Counted from the stretch's first letter, positions 31,852 to 40,344 are shown. The stretch is DNA of 56,913 nucleotides from Deinococcus aetherius (GCF_025997855.1 NZ_AP026564.1:1-56913), one strand, 5' to 3'. Numbers and translations: made by a program. The notes: generated by a model from the letters alone, not told the origin.

Positions 31852-33605
31852 GGGTCCTCCTCCGGGGGTGGCAGGCGGCCCCGGTGGGTCTCTTGGCCGA
31901 AGCTGAAGGCGTAGCGGTCGGCGCCTACCCAGAGCTGGAGTTCGGTGAACACCGTGTCGATGGGGGTCAGCCGGTGCAGCGGGTTGGGCGCGTCCCCGTC
32001 GAGGTACGCGAGCGTGATGTGCGGCGTGAAGCCGTGCAGGCTGCTGGCCTCCAGGCCGTGTTCGCGCGCCCGGTCGAGCACGTCCTCGCGCAGGGCGAGG
32101 AGCGCCGGCGCGTCCACCGTGGCGTGGAAGGCGTCCTTCTCCGGCAGGCTGAAGCGCCCCAGACCGCCGATCACCGCCGTCACCGGGTCGTCGCGGTTCT
32201 CGGCAGCGGTCCGCAGCTCGCCTTGCAGGCCGCGTAGGGCAGTCGGGTCCAGGTCGTCCACCTTCCCGAAGAACGCCAGCGTCAGGTGCAGCTCCCCCCA
32301 CGCCTCGCCCCCCTCCTGCGCCAGGGCCTGCGCGACCTCCGGGTCCGGCACCAGGCACGCCAGGACGCCGTCCGGGACCTTGCTCGGCCGGGCGGCGAGC
32401 TGGTGGACGCGGGCCTGCACGCCCGGTTTCGGGGCTGCCTCAGGCCTGCGCGTGAGCTTGAACCGCTCGAGCAGCGGGTCCACGTCCACGCCCAGGGCGT
32501 CGAGCTTTTTCAAGGCGTCGCCCGCCGTGTTCAGTGTGGTCGCGAGTTCCTTGAGGTCCTCCGGCGGAGTGGTGTCCCACTTCGGCCAGGGCGCGAGCCG
32601 CCGCTCGCCGAAGTTGAACTCCGTCCACCACGACCACTGCTGCTCGTGCAGGGTGGTGCTCAGGCTCTCGCCGTCGCTCTCGATCAGGTCGAGGCGGATG
32701 TCGTTGTGGACGCTCGCCGCGCTGTGGCTGCCGGCGGTCACCTGCGAGGTGAGGTTCTGCCCCGCGACCGCAATCGCCATGCCCATGTTCGCCGAGTCGA
32801 TCTGCGCCTTGAAGGTGCCCCAGGTGTTCGCCGAGGCCTCGACGAGCTTCAGGTCGTACCCGGGGGGCAGGGCGATGGCGGTATCGCTGCCGAGGTCCGA
32901 GAGGTCCGCCGCCAGGGCCTTGCGGGCCTCCTTGCTGGCCGTGTCCGGGGCGTGCCCCACCTTGATGGGCCTGCCGTGCTGCTCGCTGTAGCTCGCCCAG
33001 TCCTGCCTCGCGTACTCCTTGAGCATCCACCACAGCGCGCAGGCCCGCCACACGCCCTGCGCCCACGGGCGGTGCATCCCGTAAGGGGCGTACAGCACCC
33101 AGGTGCCGTCCCCCGGGGTGAACGACCGTTCACCCTCCGCCGTGTTGATGAACCATCCGCGCGTCACGGGGTCGAAGCGCAGGTGCCGGGGGTGCCAGAA
33201 CTTCAGCACGGGCAGCATCCGGCCGGTCTGGCGGTCCTGGGTCCAGACGAGCTGACCGGGACCGAGGCCGAAGAAGATGCCCCAGCGCAGCACCTGATCG
33301 AGCTCGCTCTCGGGGTTGGCTTTCCACCAGTCGTGCTCGGAAGCCTTGATGATCGGCGTGCGCCTCGCCGCCCCCTCAGCGGGCTCGAAGCCGAAGCCGA
33401 GCCCGAGGAGGCCCTTCACCCGGCTGCCGAGCGCCCCGGTAACGCGGTCGTCCGCGAGGACGGTGTCGCACAGGTCGGCGGCCAGGCGCATGGAGCCGGT
33501 CTCGGCGCGCCGGAAGGCGCCCCGGACAAGGTCCGGGTTCCACTCGGTGAACACACGCTCAGACGGCTCGGCGTGGACGGTACGCTCGATTTTTACCTTC
33601 GCCAT
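31848..33605 (-). CDS. portal protein (DUF935/Mu gp29-like) fused to a 2H phosphoesterase domain
   Basis: 585 residues. Residues 1-390 are a Mu-type portal, with IAVAGQNLTSQVTAGSHSA and SVHNDIRLDLIESDGE as the family marks. Residues about 405-580 are a LigT-like 2H phosphoesterase: HLT at 440-442 in GELHLTLAFFG and HIT at 529-531 in FTPHITLAYL. Such domains open cyclic phosphodiesters; in phages, stand-alone relatives (Acb1) destroy CBASS signal nucleotides. Twelve copies per virion would be carried at the entry vertex. The anti-defence role is an inference; RNA processing is an alternative. Confidence 0.8.
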   Translation of the reverse strand: MAKVKIERTVHAEPSERVFTEWNPDLVRGAFRRAETGSMRLAADLCDTVLADDRVTGALGSRVKGLLGLGFGFEPAEGAARRTPIIKASEHDWWKANPESELDQVLRWGIFFGLGPGQLVWTQDRQTGRMLPVLKFWHPRHLRFDPVTRGWFINTAEGERSFTPGDGTWVLYAPYGMHRPWAQGVWRACALWWMLKEYARQDWASYSEQHGRPIKVGHAPDTASKEARKALAADLSDLGSDTAIALPPGYDLKLVEASANTWGTFKAQIDSANMGMAIAVAGQNLTSQVTAGSHSAASVHNDIRLDLIESDGESLSTTLHEQQWSWWTEFNFGERRLAPWPKWDTTPPEDLKELATTLNTAGDALKKLDALGVDVDPLLERFKLTRRPEAAPKPGVQARVHQLAARPSKVPDGVLACLVPDPEVAQALAQEGGEAWGELHLTLAFFGKVDDLDPTALRGLQGELRTAAENRDDPVTAVIGGLGRFSLPEKDAFHATVDAPALLALREDVLDRAREHGLEASSLHGFTPHITLAYLDGDAPNPLHRLTPIDTVFTELQLWVGADRYAFSFGQETHRGRLPPPEEDP

Positions 33606-33608
33606 TCA

Positions 33609-35252
33609 TCACCTCCCCCGGGTGCCGCGCACCCTGGAACTCTCGTACTCGCCCGCGTTCGCCGCCGCGTCGGCGCGTTGCAGGTACTGGGTCATCACGT
33701 CGATCTCGTCTTTCAGGCCGTTCGGGAAGGCTGTCAGGTTCGTTTGCAGAGGGTCCATCCAGGCGAACAGTCGCGGGTGCGGCAGGTACACGTTCCCGGC
33801 CTCGACGAGCGGCGTGACGCCCGTGGCGCGGGCCTCCTTGGAGGCGTACGGCATGACCGGGAGCATTCCCCCCACCCGGCCGCGCAGCATCTGCATGGCC
33901 GCCGGGCCGTTCGCCTTGTCCTCGATCAACTTCCCGGTGACCTGCGGCCAGCGAGCCGTGAGGTCGAGGAGCTGCGCGATGGTGGCAGGCAGGTCCCACT
34001 TGTCGCGCACCTGGTCAAGCAGGAAGGAGTCCGCCTCGACGGAGCCCCAGACCTGCCCGACCACGAAGCTGCTCGCGTTCGTGTCTTTGAAGGACATGTC
34101 CCAGCTCTGCATCAGCTCGCTGAAGAACTGACCGGGAGCCAGGGCGCGCAGCTCGGCGAGCGTGTAGGGCAGCACGCGGATGGGACATTCGATCAACTCC
34201 TCTCCCCGCTTGACGCGGATGGGCTGGTGCAGCAGGTCGGTGCGGTCCTTGGGGATCCAGTACCGCCACCACCACGGCTTGAAGATGTTGCCCTCGGCGG
34301 GCACCGGGTCCTGCTGGTGCTGCCCGCTGTAATCGGCGCTGCCCAGCTTCTTGCGGGCCGCCTGGAGGGCCGTCTTCGGGAACAGACCCGGGAACAGCAG
34401 CTCCCCGGCCTGCGTGCGCGGGTCGCTCCAGCCGATGGAGGTGGGCCGCTTCGCCTTGGCCGGGTCGTACTCGGAGGGCAGGCACACGTGGTCGTAGCCG
34501 CCCTCGGCATGGTCATCGCCCGACTGGGCGAGGATGTGCCCGGAGAGGTCCTCGACGTGCAGGCGCTGCATGATCACGACGAAGGCGCCGTACTCCAGGT
34601 TGTTCAGGCGGCTCCCCATCGCCTTGTCCCACCAGTCGACGACCGCCTGGCGGGCCTTGGGGTTCTGGGCATCGAGCGCGCTGATCGGGTCGTCGACCAC
34701 GATGGCGTCGCCCCGGTGACCCGTGTTCGCCCCGCCCACGGTCAGGAAGAGGCGGAAGCCGCGCGCCGTGTTGAAGTAGTAGGACTTCTCGTTCTGGTCG
34801 GGCTTGAGGGTCCACTCGGGCCGGAACGTCTCCTGATACCAGGGCGAGGTCAGGAGGTCGCGGCACTTCACCGAGTCACGCACGCCCACCGCGCTGTCGT
34901 AGGAGAGGAACAGCGCGCGCCAGCCCGGGCGGCGCAGCCACACCCAGGCGGGCCAGAAGACGTTCACGATCAGCGACTTCATGTGCCCTGGGGGCACGTT
35001 GATGAGGAGCCGCTTGATGCCGTCCGGCGTGGCGATCCCGGCGGCCACCGCCTCCAGGTGGGCGCACAGCACGTCGATGTGCCAGTTGTCCGCGAAGGGG
35101 GTATCGGGCTCGAGGACGTGCCAGCCCTGCCGGATGAACTCCCCCAGGCGGCGCCGGGCCTTCTCAGCCCTGATCTGCTCCAGGCTCGTCTGCGGCCCCA
35201 GCTCCGGCTTCGGCTTTCTCGTAGAGCTTCTCGAGGTGGTCGAGCTCGTCAT
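33609..35252 (-). CDS. terL: terminase large subunit
   Basis: 547 residues. ATPase: NVPPGHMKSLIVNVFWPAW (Walker A variant) near residue 85 and AIVVDDPISA (Walker B) near 180; coupling region VVIMQRLHVEDLSG; nuclease start QSWDMSFKDTNASSFVV near 385 with further acidic residues IEDKANGPAA. It packages DNA through the portal encoded next. Its ATG lies 88 bases inside the small subunit gene, a long overlap, so the start may be slightly later. Confidence 0.92.
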   Translation of the reverse strand: MTSSTTSRSSTRKPKPELGPQTSLEQIRAEKARRRLGEFIRQGWHVLEPDTPFADNWHIDVLCAHLEAVAAGIATPDGIKRLLINVPPGHMKSLIVNVFWPAWVWLRRPGWRALFLSYDSAVGVRDSVKCRDLLTSPWYQETFRPEWTLKPDQNEKSYYFNTARGFRLFLTVGGANTGHRGDAIVVDDPISALDAQNPKARQAVVDWWDKAMGSRLNNLEYGAFVVIMQRLHVEDLSGHILAQSGDDHAEGGYDHVCLPSEYDPAKAKRPTSIGWSDPRTQAGELLFPGLFPKTALQAARKKLGSADYSGQHQQDPVPAEGNIFKPWWWRYWIPKDRTDLLHQPIRVKRGEELIECPIRVLPYTLAELRALAPGQFFSELMQSWDMSFKDTNASSFVVGQVWGSVEADSFLLDQVRDKWDLPATIAQLLDLTARWPQVTGKLIEDKANGPAAMQMLRGRVGGMLPVMPYASKEARATGVTPLVEAGNVYLPHPRLFAWMDPLQTNLTAFPNGLKDEIDVMTQYLQRADAAANAGEYESSRVRGTRGR

Positions 35253-35835
35253 CGCTCAACTTCCCGAGGTCGAGCTTGCCCTCGTCGCGGTAGCGGATCG
35301 GCCCCTTCCCGCCTTCGCCGGTGAGCGAGAGGCTGTTCCCCCAGTCCTTGCGGTTGCGCCGCTCGAGGAACCAGCGCGCGAGGCTGGGGTTGGGCAGGGT
35401 CTGGTAGGTGGTGACGGTGGTCTCCTCCTCCAGCAGGGTGCGGTCCGTTTCCATGACCAGCCGCCTTCTCTCGGAGCCGGGGCCCCAGTCGGGATCGGGT
35501 TCGTCCTGCACCAGCGCCTTGCGTTTGACGACTGTTTTCGTGACCTTGCGTCCCCCCACGGCAGCGTCCCAGACGATCTTGAGGGCCTTTTCCTCGGCGA
35601 TGGCCTGCGAAGCTCGGACCCTCTCCGAAAATCCGAAAAAGGGGGAGGCGCGGTCCTCCGCTTCTTCCGCCTCGTCGCTCTTCTGCTTCCAGAGGTGGAA
35701 CGTGCTCTCGCTGATGCCGTGGCGGTCACACACGACCGTGACCGGGTTCCCGGCCTCCAGCATCTTGCACAGCTTCTTGACCAGCTCCTCGTTGTACTTG
35801 GTCGGGCGGCCTGGGGGGCGTGATGCAGTGGCAAT
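35164..35835 (-). CDS. terS: terminase small subunit, apparently with an ATT start
   Basis: About 223 residues. The usual small-terminase opening GRPTKYNEELVKKLCKMLEAG followed by the HTH CDRHGISESTFHLWKQ is present, but it begins upstream of the first ATG (35763). In that frame the only possible initiation site after the upstream TGA is ATT at 35835, nine bases after a perfect AAGGAGGTGA. AUU start codons are rare (infC is the known case). If the ATG is used instead, the conserved first helix is lost. The C-terminal acidic helix (LSDDELDHLEKLYEKAEA) likely contacts TerL. Confidence 0.75.
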   Translation of the reverse strand: MATASRPPGRPTKYNEELVKKLCKMLEAGNPVTVVCDRHGISESTFHLWKQKSDEAEEAEDRASPFFGFSERVRASQAIAEEKALKIVWDAAVGGRKVTKTVVKRKALVQDEPDPDWGPGSERRRLVMETDRTLLEEETTVTTYQTLPNPSLARWFLERRNRKDWGNSLSLTGEGGKGPIRYRDEGKLDLGKLSDDELDHLEKLYEKAEAGAGAADEPGADQG

Positions 35836-35844
35836 GGTGTCTCA

Positions 35845-35851
35845 CCTCCTT
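35845..35851 (-). promoter_or_regulatory. ribosome binding site deciding the terS start
   Basis: AAGGAGG on the minus strand, the best Shine-Dalgarno in the region, followed by nine bases and ATT. No ATG, GTG or TTG in the terS frame lies within its reach. Confidence 0.65.
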
Positions 35852-35879
35852 CCGGGTGACGTGCACGAAGGCGGCGCTG

Positions 35880-35904
35880 CGGCCCGGTGTCTTCAACCGG
35901 GCCG
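35880..35904. repeat. inverted repeat in the late leader
   Basis: Perfect 9-bp arms CGGCCCGGT and ACCGGGCCG around a 7-base loop, about 45 bases upstream of terS. The 35836-36080 stretch otherwise holds a possible minus-strand -10 (TAATAC near 35930) and no gene. This may be the late promoter leader. Confidence 0.4.
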
Positions 35905-36080
35905 TCATGCACCACCACGGGTTTTGTATTAAGTGGCTTCTTCGGGGCCTGTCCCTCCCCGTGACTTGCACGGGGCCCCTGAACTCAGGACCTCGCGCCT
36001 TGCACGTTCCCCCGCACCGAGGGCGGGCCGGTGGAGCAGGCGCACACCCAGGAAAGCGGCCGGGTGGGACAATGCGGTGC

Positions 36081-36458
36081 ATGGCGAGATTCAGAGAGGT
36101 TGTCGAAGCCGTTCGGCAGGCGGAGCAGAACAGGGCGGCGTTCGAGCAGCGGCTGACCCTGTTCCTCTCCGACGTCGTCGGGAGTATGGAACGGGAAGTC
36201 GCGGCGGAAGGCGGCGAGCTCCGGCGACGCAAGCCGGCATCCGTCAGTGGCAGGTTCGCGACCGGCGAGTACGAGTTGCAGTACCCACAGGGCATCAAAA
36301 CCCAGCCTCGCGTGTTCTCGCTCTACGTCGGCGAGGAGGGAAATCAGATGACCATCGGCCTGGACAGCAACGGTGGTGGGGTCGTCACAAACGCGCTGGA
36401 CGGTGTCGATCAGGTGTTCCAGTTGTTGCTGGACACGTCACCGAGAACCGTGGTCTAG
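36081..36458 (+). CDS. small unknown protein upstream of the late operon
   Basis: 125 residues: N-terminal helix (FREVVEAVRQAEQNRAAFEQRLTLFLSDVVGSM) then strands (TGEYELQYPQG, RVFSLYVGEEGNQMTIGLDSNG). GACAAT lies seven bases before this ATG, a leaderless layout. It reads away from the late operon, so it could be a regulator or lysogeny gene. No domain recognised. Confidence 0.55.
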   Translation: MARFREVVEAVRQAEQNRAAFEQRLTLFLSDVVGSMEREVAAEGGELRRRKPASVSGRFATGEYELQYPQGIKTQPRVFSLYVGEEGNQMTIGLDSNGGGVVTNALDGVDQVFQLLLDTSPRTVV

Positions 36459-36565
36459 GATCGCCTGCACGGCAAACCCCTGCGCTCAGGCGGTGGCGTG
36501 TGGGTAGAGTTTGGGGAACTTAAAGAAAATTAAGACCTTTGTGTCGGTGTTTTGTCAAGTCCCCC

Positions 36566-36763
36566 TCAGCGGGGAGGGTCGTCCACGTCGTCGAGGTCCA
36601 GGTCTTGAAGAGCGAGGCCGGCCAGGTCGGCGAGAAGTTGGGCCTGTACGCGCTCAAACCGTTCGCTGCCCGCCGGATAGTCCTCCACCCGGCTGAGCAG
36701 CTCGCGGGCACTCCTGGCGTTCAGCACCTCGTCCTCCAGGATCTCCAGGTACGGCTCCGTCAT
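36566..36763 (-). CDS. small acidic protein
   Basis: 65 residues, Leu/Glu/Asp-rich (EPYLEILEDEVLNARSARELLSRVEDY), ending LDLDDVDDPPR. Three bases separate it from the 515-residue gene above. Last gene of the minus-strand operon that starts near parA. Unknown function. Confidence 0.5.
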   Translation of the reverse strand: MTEPYLEILEDEVLNARSARELLSRVEDYPAGSERFERVQAQLLADLAGLALQDLDLDDVDDPPR

Positions 36764-36766
36764 GGC

Positions 36767-38314
36767 TCACTCTAACGGGGCCTGCCGGGGCTCGGGCGGC
36801 GGGTGAAAGCCCCGTGCCGGTCGCCACTCAGGGATCTCCTCGTCCAGCACGTCGTTGAACTCGGCGGGCAGCGCGAGGCGGATGCACTCCAGCGCGTCCG
36901 TCAGGTACGGGTACTGCTGCTGCACCGACACGCGCAGGACGAGGCTCCCCTCCTGCTCCCGGTAGATGGGGTGCTCGTCGTCGTGTGCGCGGCGGCCCGG
37001 CTTCTTGCCGTCGTGGCGGTCACTGGTGTCCTCGATCCAGCGGCACAGGTCACGCCAGCCCAGGGGGCCCACCCGCAGGCCGGTCGCCGCCTCGAGTTCG
37101 GCTGCGTTCGCCACGATCACCGAGTGGCCGTCCTCCCCGTACACGATGGTGAGCCGGGTGTAGTGCTGGGTCATGCCCTGGTAGCCCTGCTGCTCGTCAT
37201 AGTGCTCGTCGCGCACGGAGAGGATGTCGCCCCGGAAGTAGCGGCCGGTGTGGAACTGGGGCCGCAGAGCCTCGACCTCGCGGCTGGCCTGTCGGTACTC
37301 GTGACGGTGCTCGCGGTGGCGCTCGAGCACGGCGTGGGCCTCGTCGAGCCGGCCGCGCATCAGGAGGGCAGACACCTCGAGGGCGGAGGTGACCATCGAC
37401 CGGTAGGCGTCCGAGGCCTCGCGGTGCAGCTCGCTGGGGCGGGGATCGCGCCTCGCGGGCTGCTCGATGGCGACGTCCTCGGCCCGGCCCGCGTCCCGGA
37501 TCGCGCGGCGGACGTGCCGGCCGATCTTCGGGCCGTCCACGCGTACGGCGTCGTCCACGAAGTACCGCCGGTGAATGCAGCGCGCGATGACGTTGTGCAT
37601 CCGGCGGGTCTGCTGATCGAGCTGCTCGGAGGTCAGGGGCGTCCGGGTGGCCGTTTTGGGGCGCGCGGGGGGCGGGACCAGGCGGGCAGCTCCGGGAACG
37701 TGGCTGCGGCCCGGAAGGAGGGCGCGGCGGCTCATGGCGTCGAGCTCGGCGTGGCGGCGCAATTCTTCGGCGAGGGCCCGCTTCTCCTCCGCACTGGAGC
37801 CCTGGGGCAGGGTCATCCCCGCGAGCAGCGCGAGGCGGTGGCGCACGGCGGCGTCGAGAGGCTCGCGCCCTCGGAGGGGGTGCTCCAGGTCCTCGGGTGG
37901 GAGCATCCCGCGTGCGGCGAGGTCCTGATCCAAGGCGTGCAGCTCGTCGAGCAGGCCCAGCAGGTTGGTCCAGGCCGGGCGGCTGCGGGCGTCCACCACG
38001 GCAGGCGGGTCCTCGGGGGGGACGGGACGGTCCCGGAAGGGCGCGGGCTTTTCCACCGGCTGGAGCTGGCCCGGGGCCACCGCTTCCTCGTGCCCGTCCG
38101 GGAAGCGCACCCGCAGGCTGGGGTGGCGCACGTCATTGCGGGGTGGGCGCACGACTGTTACGAGCTGCCCGGTTCGCTCGTGCCGTCCCTTCCTCGGCTG
38201 GAAGCGGAACTCGGCGCCGACCTCGAACTGCCGGAACTGACGGGCGCGGCGGTTGCGGTCGGCGTCCTGCTGCCTCGCGAGGTAGGGGGGCAGGCCAGGC
38301 GAGCGGTTCGTCAC
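36767..38314 (-). CDS. large unknown early protein
   Basis: 515 residues from a GTG overlapping the stop of the winged-helix gene (GTGA); the longer open frame upstream is Pro/Arg-rich and shadows that gene. Segments: a small beta domain (VGAEFRFQPRKGRHERTGQLVTVV) like an SH3/KOW fold near residue 30, a basic helical centre with HNVIARCIHRRYFVDDAV, and a C-terminal alpha/beta part (LTIVYGEDGHSVIVANAAEL, LVLRVSVQQQYPYLTDALEC). No family recognised. Confidence 0.5.
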   Translation of the reverse strand: MTNRSPGLPPYLARQQDADRNRRARQFRQFEVGAEFRFQPRKGRHERTGQLVTVVRPPRNDVRHPSLRVRFPDGHEEAVAPGQLQPVEKPAPFRDRPVPPEDPPAVVDARSRPAWTNLLGLLDELHALDQDLAARGMLPPEDLEHPLRGREPLDAAVRHRLALLAGMTLPQGSSAEEKRALAEELRRHAELDAMSRRALLPGRSHVPGAARLVPPPARPKTATRTPLTSEQLDQQTRRMHNVIARCIHRRYFVDDAVRVDGPKIGRHVRRAIRDAGRAEDVAIEQPARRDPRPSELHREASDAYRSMVTSALEVSALLMRGRLDEAHAVLERHREHRHEYRQASREVEALRPQFHTGRYFRGDILSVRDEHYDEQQGYQGMTQHYTRLTIVYGEDGHSVIVANAAELEAATGLRVGPLGWRDLCRWIEDTSDRHDGKKPGRRAHDDEHPIYREQEGSLVLRVSVQQQYPYLTDALECIRLALPAEFNDVLDEEIPEWRPARGFHPPPEPRQAPLE

Positions 38315-38703
38315 GCCTGCCCCTGGACGTGGTCGTGCAGGGTGTCGAGCAGCCGGGTGCGCTGGGCCGCCAGGCGGAGGCGGGCGAGCTCGCCGAGGGC
38401 GGGTCCACGGCGGGGCGCGTGGGCGGGGCCGAGGCGCTCGAAGTACCGGTCGATGGTCTCGGTGCCCGTTTCGGTCAGGATGTACCCGCCCCCGTCTGGT
38501 CCGTAGGGCACCCACCGCATCCGGCCCTCCCGGGTCAGGCGGCGCAGCAGGGCGCGGTGCTCGTCGGCCATCGGCGTGATCGTTTTCGGCTCGTCGGGCA
38601 CGCGCAGCCCCGCGAGTTCGAGACTCTGGACGGCCGAGAGGGGCACGGCGCACAGGACGCTGAGCAGGAGGTATTCGTCGGGCATGGCGGGCATGGACTT
38701 CAC
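38311..38703 (-). CDS. winged-helix-like small protein
   Basis: 130 residues. EYLLLSVLCAVPLSAVQSLELAGL then LLRRLTREGRMRWVPYGPDGGGYILTETGTETIDRYFERL resembles a winged-helix regulator whose wing carries GGGYILTETG. GGAG sits seven bases before the GTG start. Likely DNA-binding. Confidence 0.5.
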   Translation of the reverse strand: MKSMPAMPDEYLLLSVLCAVPLSAVQSLELAGLRVPDEPKTITPMADEHRALLRRLTREGRMRWVPYGPDGGGYILTETGTETIDRYFERLGPAHAPRRGPALGELARLRLAAQRTRLLDTLHDHVQGQA

Positions 38704-38718
38704 GGGTCACTCCGGGGA

Positions 38719-39432
38719 TTAGGTCAGGCGGGCGAGGGCGGTGTGTTCCCCCACGGGCAGGCGGGCAGCGGGGCGGCTCCCGTCCACGGTGTGAAGTTGC
38801 GCGCCCAGGTCCGCGAGGTCGAGGGTGGCGAGCACGCCGGACTTCCAGGCGTACGTGTCGAGGTAGACCGCCTGCGTTCCGTCCGGCCAGGTCAGCAGCA
38901 GGGGCAGGTCGGCCCGGTCACCGCGCATCGTCCGCGTGGGCGTGTGACCGTGCACGGCGAGCGTGCAGCCCCGGGGCAGCGGGTTGCGGCCGAGTTTGCG
39001 CTCCACGTCGGGGCGGCCCCACAGGTGATCGGGGTGAGTGTTCGCGCCCCAGCCTCCCGAGCCCGGCACGTGCGGCGCGGCGTGGGAGAGGTACACGTGC
39101 CCCACGCGGTGCCAGTGCACGCCGTGCTCGAGCAGCCACTCGGCATCGGCGCGGCCGGCCGCGAGGTCCGGCCACTGGAACACGGTCTGGAGGTTCCACA
39201 GGGCCTTGGTCCTCATCCCGTGTGCGAACAGGTGGTCGTGGTTGCCCAGACACAGGGTCGCGCGGCCGGACTCGACGAGGGCGCGCACGCGGGCCACCAC
39301 ACCGGGCGCGTCCGGGCCCCGGTCGACGAGATCGCCCAGGAACACGAGGGGGCGATCCGGGTACGCCGTGAGCACCACGTCGAGGAGGTCGCTCCTCCCG
39401 TGAAGGTCGGGAATCAAAACGGGCCAGTTCAT
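38719..39432 (-). CDS. PPP-family metallophosphatase
   Basis: 237 residues with all PPP motifs: IPDLHGRSDLL (D-x-H-G), FLGDLVDRGPD (G-D-x-V-D-R-G), CLGNHDHL (G-N-H-D), a central His and AVHGHTPT (H-G-H). This is the lambda NinI/PrpA type of serine/threonine phosphatase, also able to act on small phosphoesters such as Ap4A. It should be cytoplasmic and manganese-dependent. Part of an early operon; the target is unknown. Confidence 0.88.
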   Translation of the reverse strand: MNWPVLIPDLHGRSDLLDVVLTAYPDRPLVFLGDLVDRGPDAPGVVARVRALVESGRATLCLGNHDHLFAHGMRTKALWNLQTVFQWPDLAAGRADAEWLLEHGVHWHRVGHVYLSHAAPHVPGSGGWGANTHPDHLWGRPDVERKLGRNPLPRGCTLAVHGHTPTRTMRGDRADLPLLLTWPDGTQAVYLDTYAWKSGVLATLDLADLGAQLHTVDGSRPAARLPVGEHTALARLT

Positions 39433-39662
39433 ACGGGCTCCTCGGGGGCGTGCAGGCCCAGGTCGTGCAGGTAGTGCGGGACGCGGTCGGGCAGTGGGAC
39501 GTAGCCGAGCCGCTCGCGGGTCCGGGCGGCGCCGACGCGGGCGGCCGAGAGGAGGTCGCCCATCTCGCGCGAGGCGCGCCGGACCTCGCGGCGCAGAACG
39601 CGCAGGCTCTCGATCTGCCGGGCGTGGCGCTCCTCGCGGGCGCGGCGGGGGTGCTCAGTCAT
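39429..39662 (-). CDS. small basic helical protein
   Basis: 77 residues (ATG 39662). One long basic helix (REERHARQIESLRVLRREVRRASREMGDLL) then LGYVPLPDRVPHYLHDLGL. Overlaps both neighbours. Unknown. Confidence 0.45.
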   Translation of the reverse strand: MTEHPRRAREERHARQIESLRVLRREVRRASREMGDLLSAARVGAARTRERLGYVPLPDRVPHYLHDLGLHAPEEPV

Positions 39663-40059
39663 CTCGCGCTCCTCGGGCGGCCCGTGCCTTCGCGTTGCGT
39701 TCCCGGGTGCGGCGCACGGCCTGCGCGGCCTCCCACGCCCGGGCGAGCGCCTCATGCCGGGTCTGGGCCCGAACCTTGCGGCCGCACCCCAGGGCGTCGG
39801 CTCTCCATACCCGGGCGAAGTAACAGCGCTCTCCGTTCACCAGGGCGCTCGTGAGCTTGTACTGCCAGCCCTGGGCGTCGAGCCGGTCCATCAACTCCAG
39901 CAGCGGCGAGGACACCTCCGGCAAGGCGCGCAGGGGCGGGAGGTGGGGGCTGAAGACCACGGGCCTTTCCCCGAAGTGCCCCTCGTCCTGCACCTCCTCC
40001 AGGGTCCTCAGGCTCAGCTCATCGAAGGTGAAGGCCACCCGCTTGCTCTTAATTCCCAT
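39655..40059 (-). CDS. small early protein with RHH-like N-terminus
   Basis: 134 residues. The ATG at 40059 follows GGAGAGG by two to three bases. KSKRVAFTFDELSLRTLEEVQDEG looks like a strand plus helix of an RHH or Arc fold; residues from QGWQYKLTSALVNGERCYFARVW are an alpha/beta segment; the end is basic. Role unknown, possibly regulatory. Confidence 0.45.
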   Translation of the reverse strand: MGIKSKRVAFTFDELSLRTLEEVQDEGHFGERPVVFSPHLPPLRALPEVSSPLLELMDRLDAQGWQYKLTSALVNGERCYFARVWRADALGCGRKVRAQTRHEALARAWEAAQAVRRTRERNAKARAARGARDD

Positions 40060-40276
40060 GCCCTCTCCTCTCCCCCACCGGGAAGTAGTGGTCACACCTC
40101 GCGTCCGGAGCAGTCATCACGCGGTCCTGAACGCTCAGCGTCTGGCGGCCGACAAAGCCGGGACGCAGCCTGTCCCCGCACGGGCGAAACGCTAGGTACT
40201 CGGCCGCTTCAAACCGGTGCGGCCTCGCGTGCTCTCTCCACAACGGGCAGGTCGCACAGCTCTGCTCCCCCGTCAC
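40049..40276 (-). CDS. small Cys-containing protein, first gene of the leftward parA-side operon
   Basis: 75 residues from a GTG inside the TCACAGCG repeat. Cys pairs SCATCPLW, RPCGD and RCDHYF suggest a metal site. It overlaps the next start by 11 bases. Its start lies within the 8-bp repeat array, so the partition protein probably controls it. A TTG at 40288 would lengthen it by four codons. Confidence 0.45.
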   Translation of the reverse strand: MTGEQSCATCPLWREHARPHRFEAAEYLAFRPCGDRLRPGFVGRQTLSVQDRVMTAPDARCDHYFPVGERRGHGN

Positions 40277-40344
40277 AGCGTCACACAATCACAGGAGTGA
40301 GGCTGTGTAATTTGGTGGAAGTGTGGGATAGTGAGGGTGTGAGA
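40273..40344. repeat. 8-bp repeat array between parA and the leftward operon (candidate centromere/operator)
   Basis: Nine consecutive 8-bp units in perfect register: TCACAGCG, TCACACAA, TCACAGGA, then the inverted sense GTGAGGCT, GTGTAATT, TGGTGGAA, GTGTGGGA, TAGTGAGG, GTGTGAGA. RHH partition proteins of the omega type bind exactly such short tandem repeats (7-bp WATCACW). The array spans both start codons of the divergent genes, so it would serve as centromere and operator. Confidence 0.65.

Noticed and set aside
32286..35324. 1012-codon plus-strand open frame opposite portal and terminase
   Set aside because: Shadow frame; the minus strand encodes clear portal and terminase motifs.
36767..38710. 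647-codon version of the large unknown early gene
   Set aside because: Its first 132 codons shadow the winged-helix gene at 38311-38703; the GTG at 38314 with GTGA overlap is the natural start.
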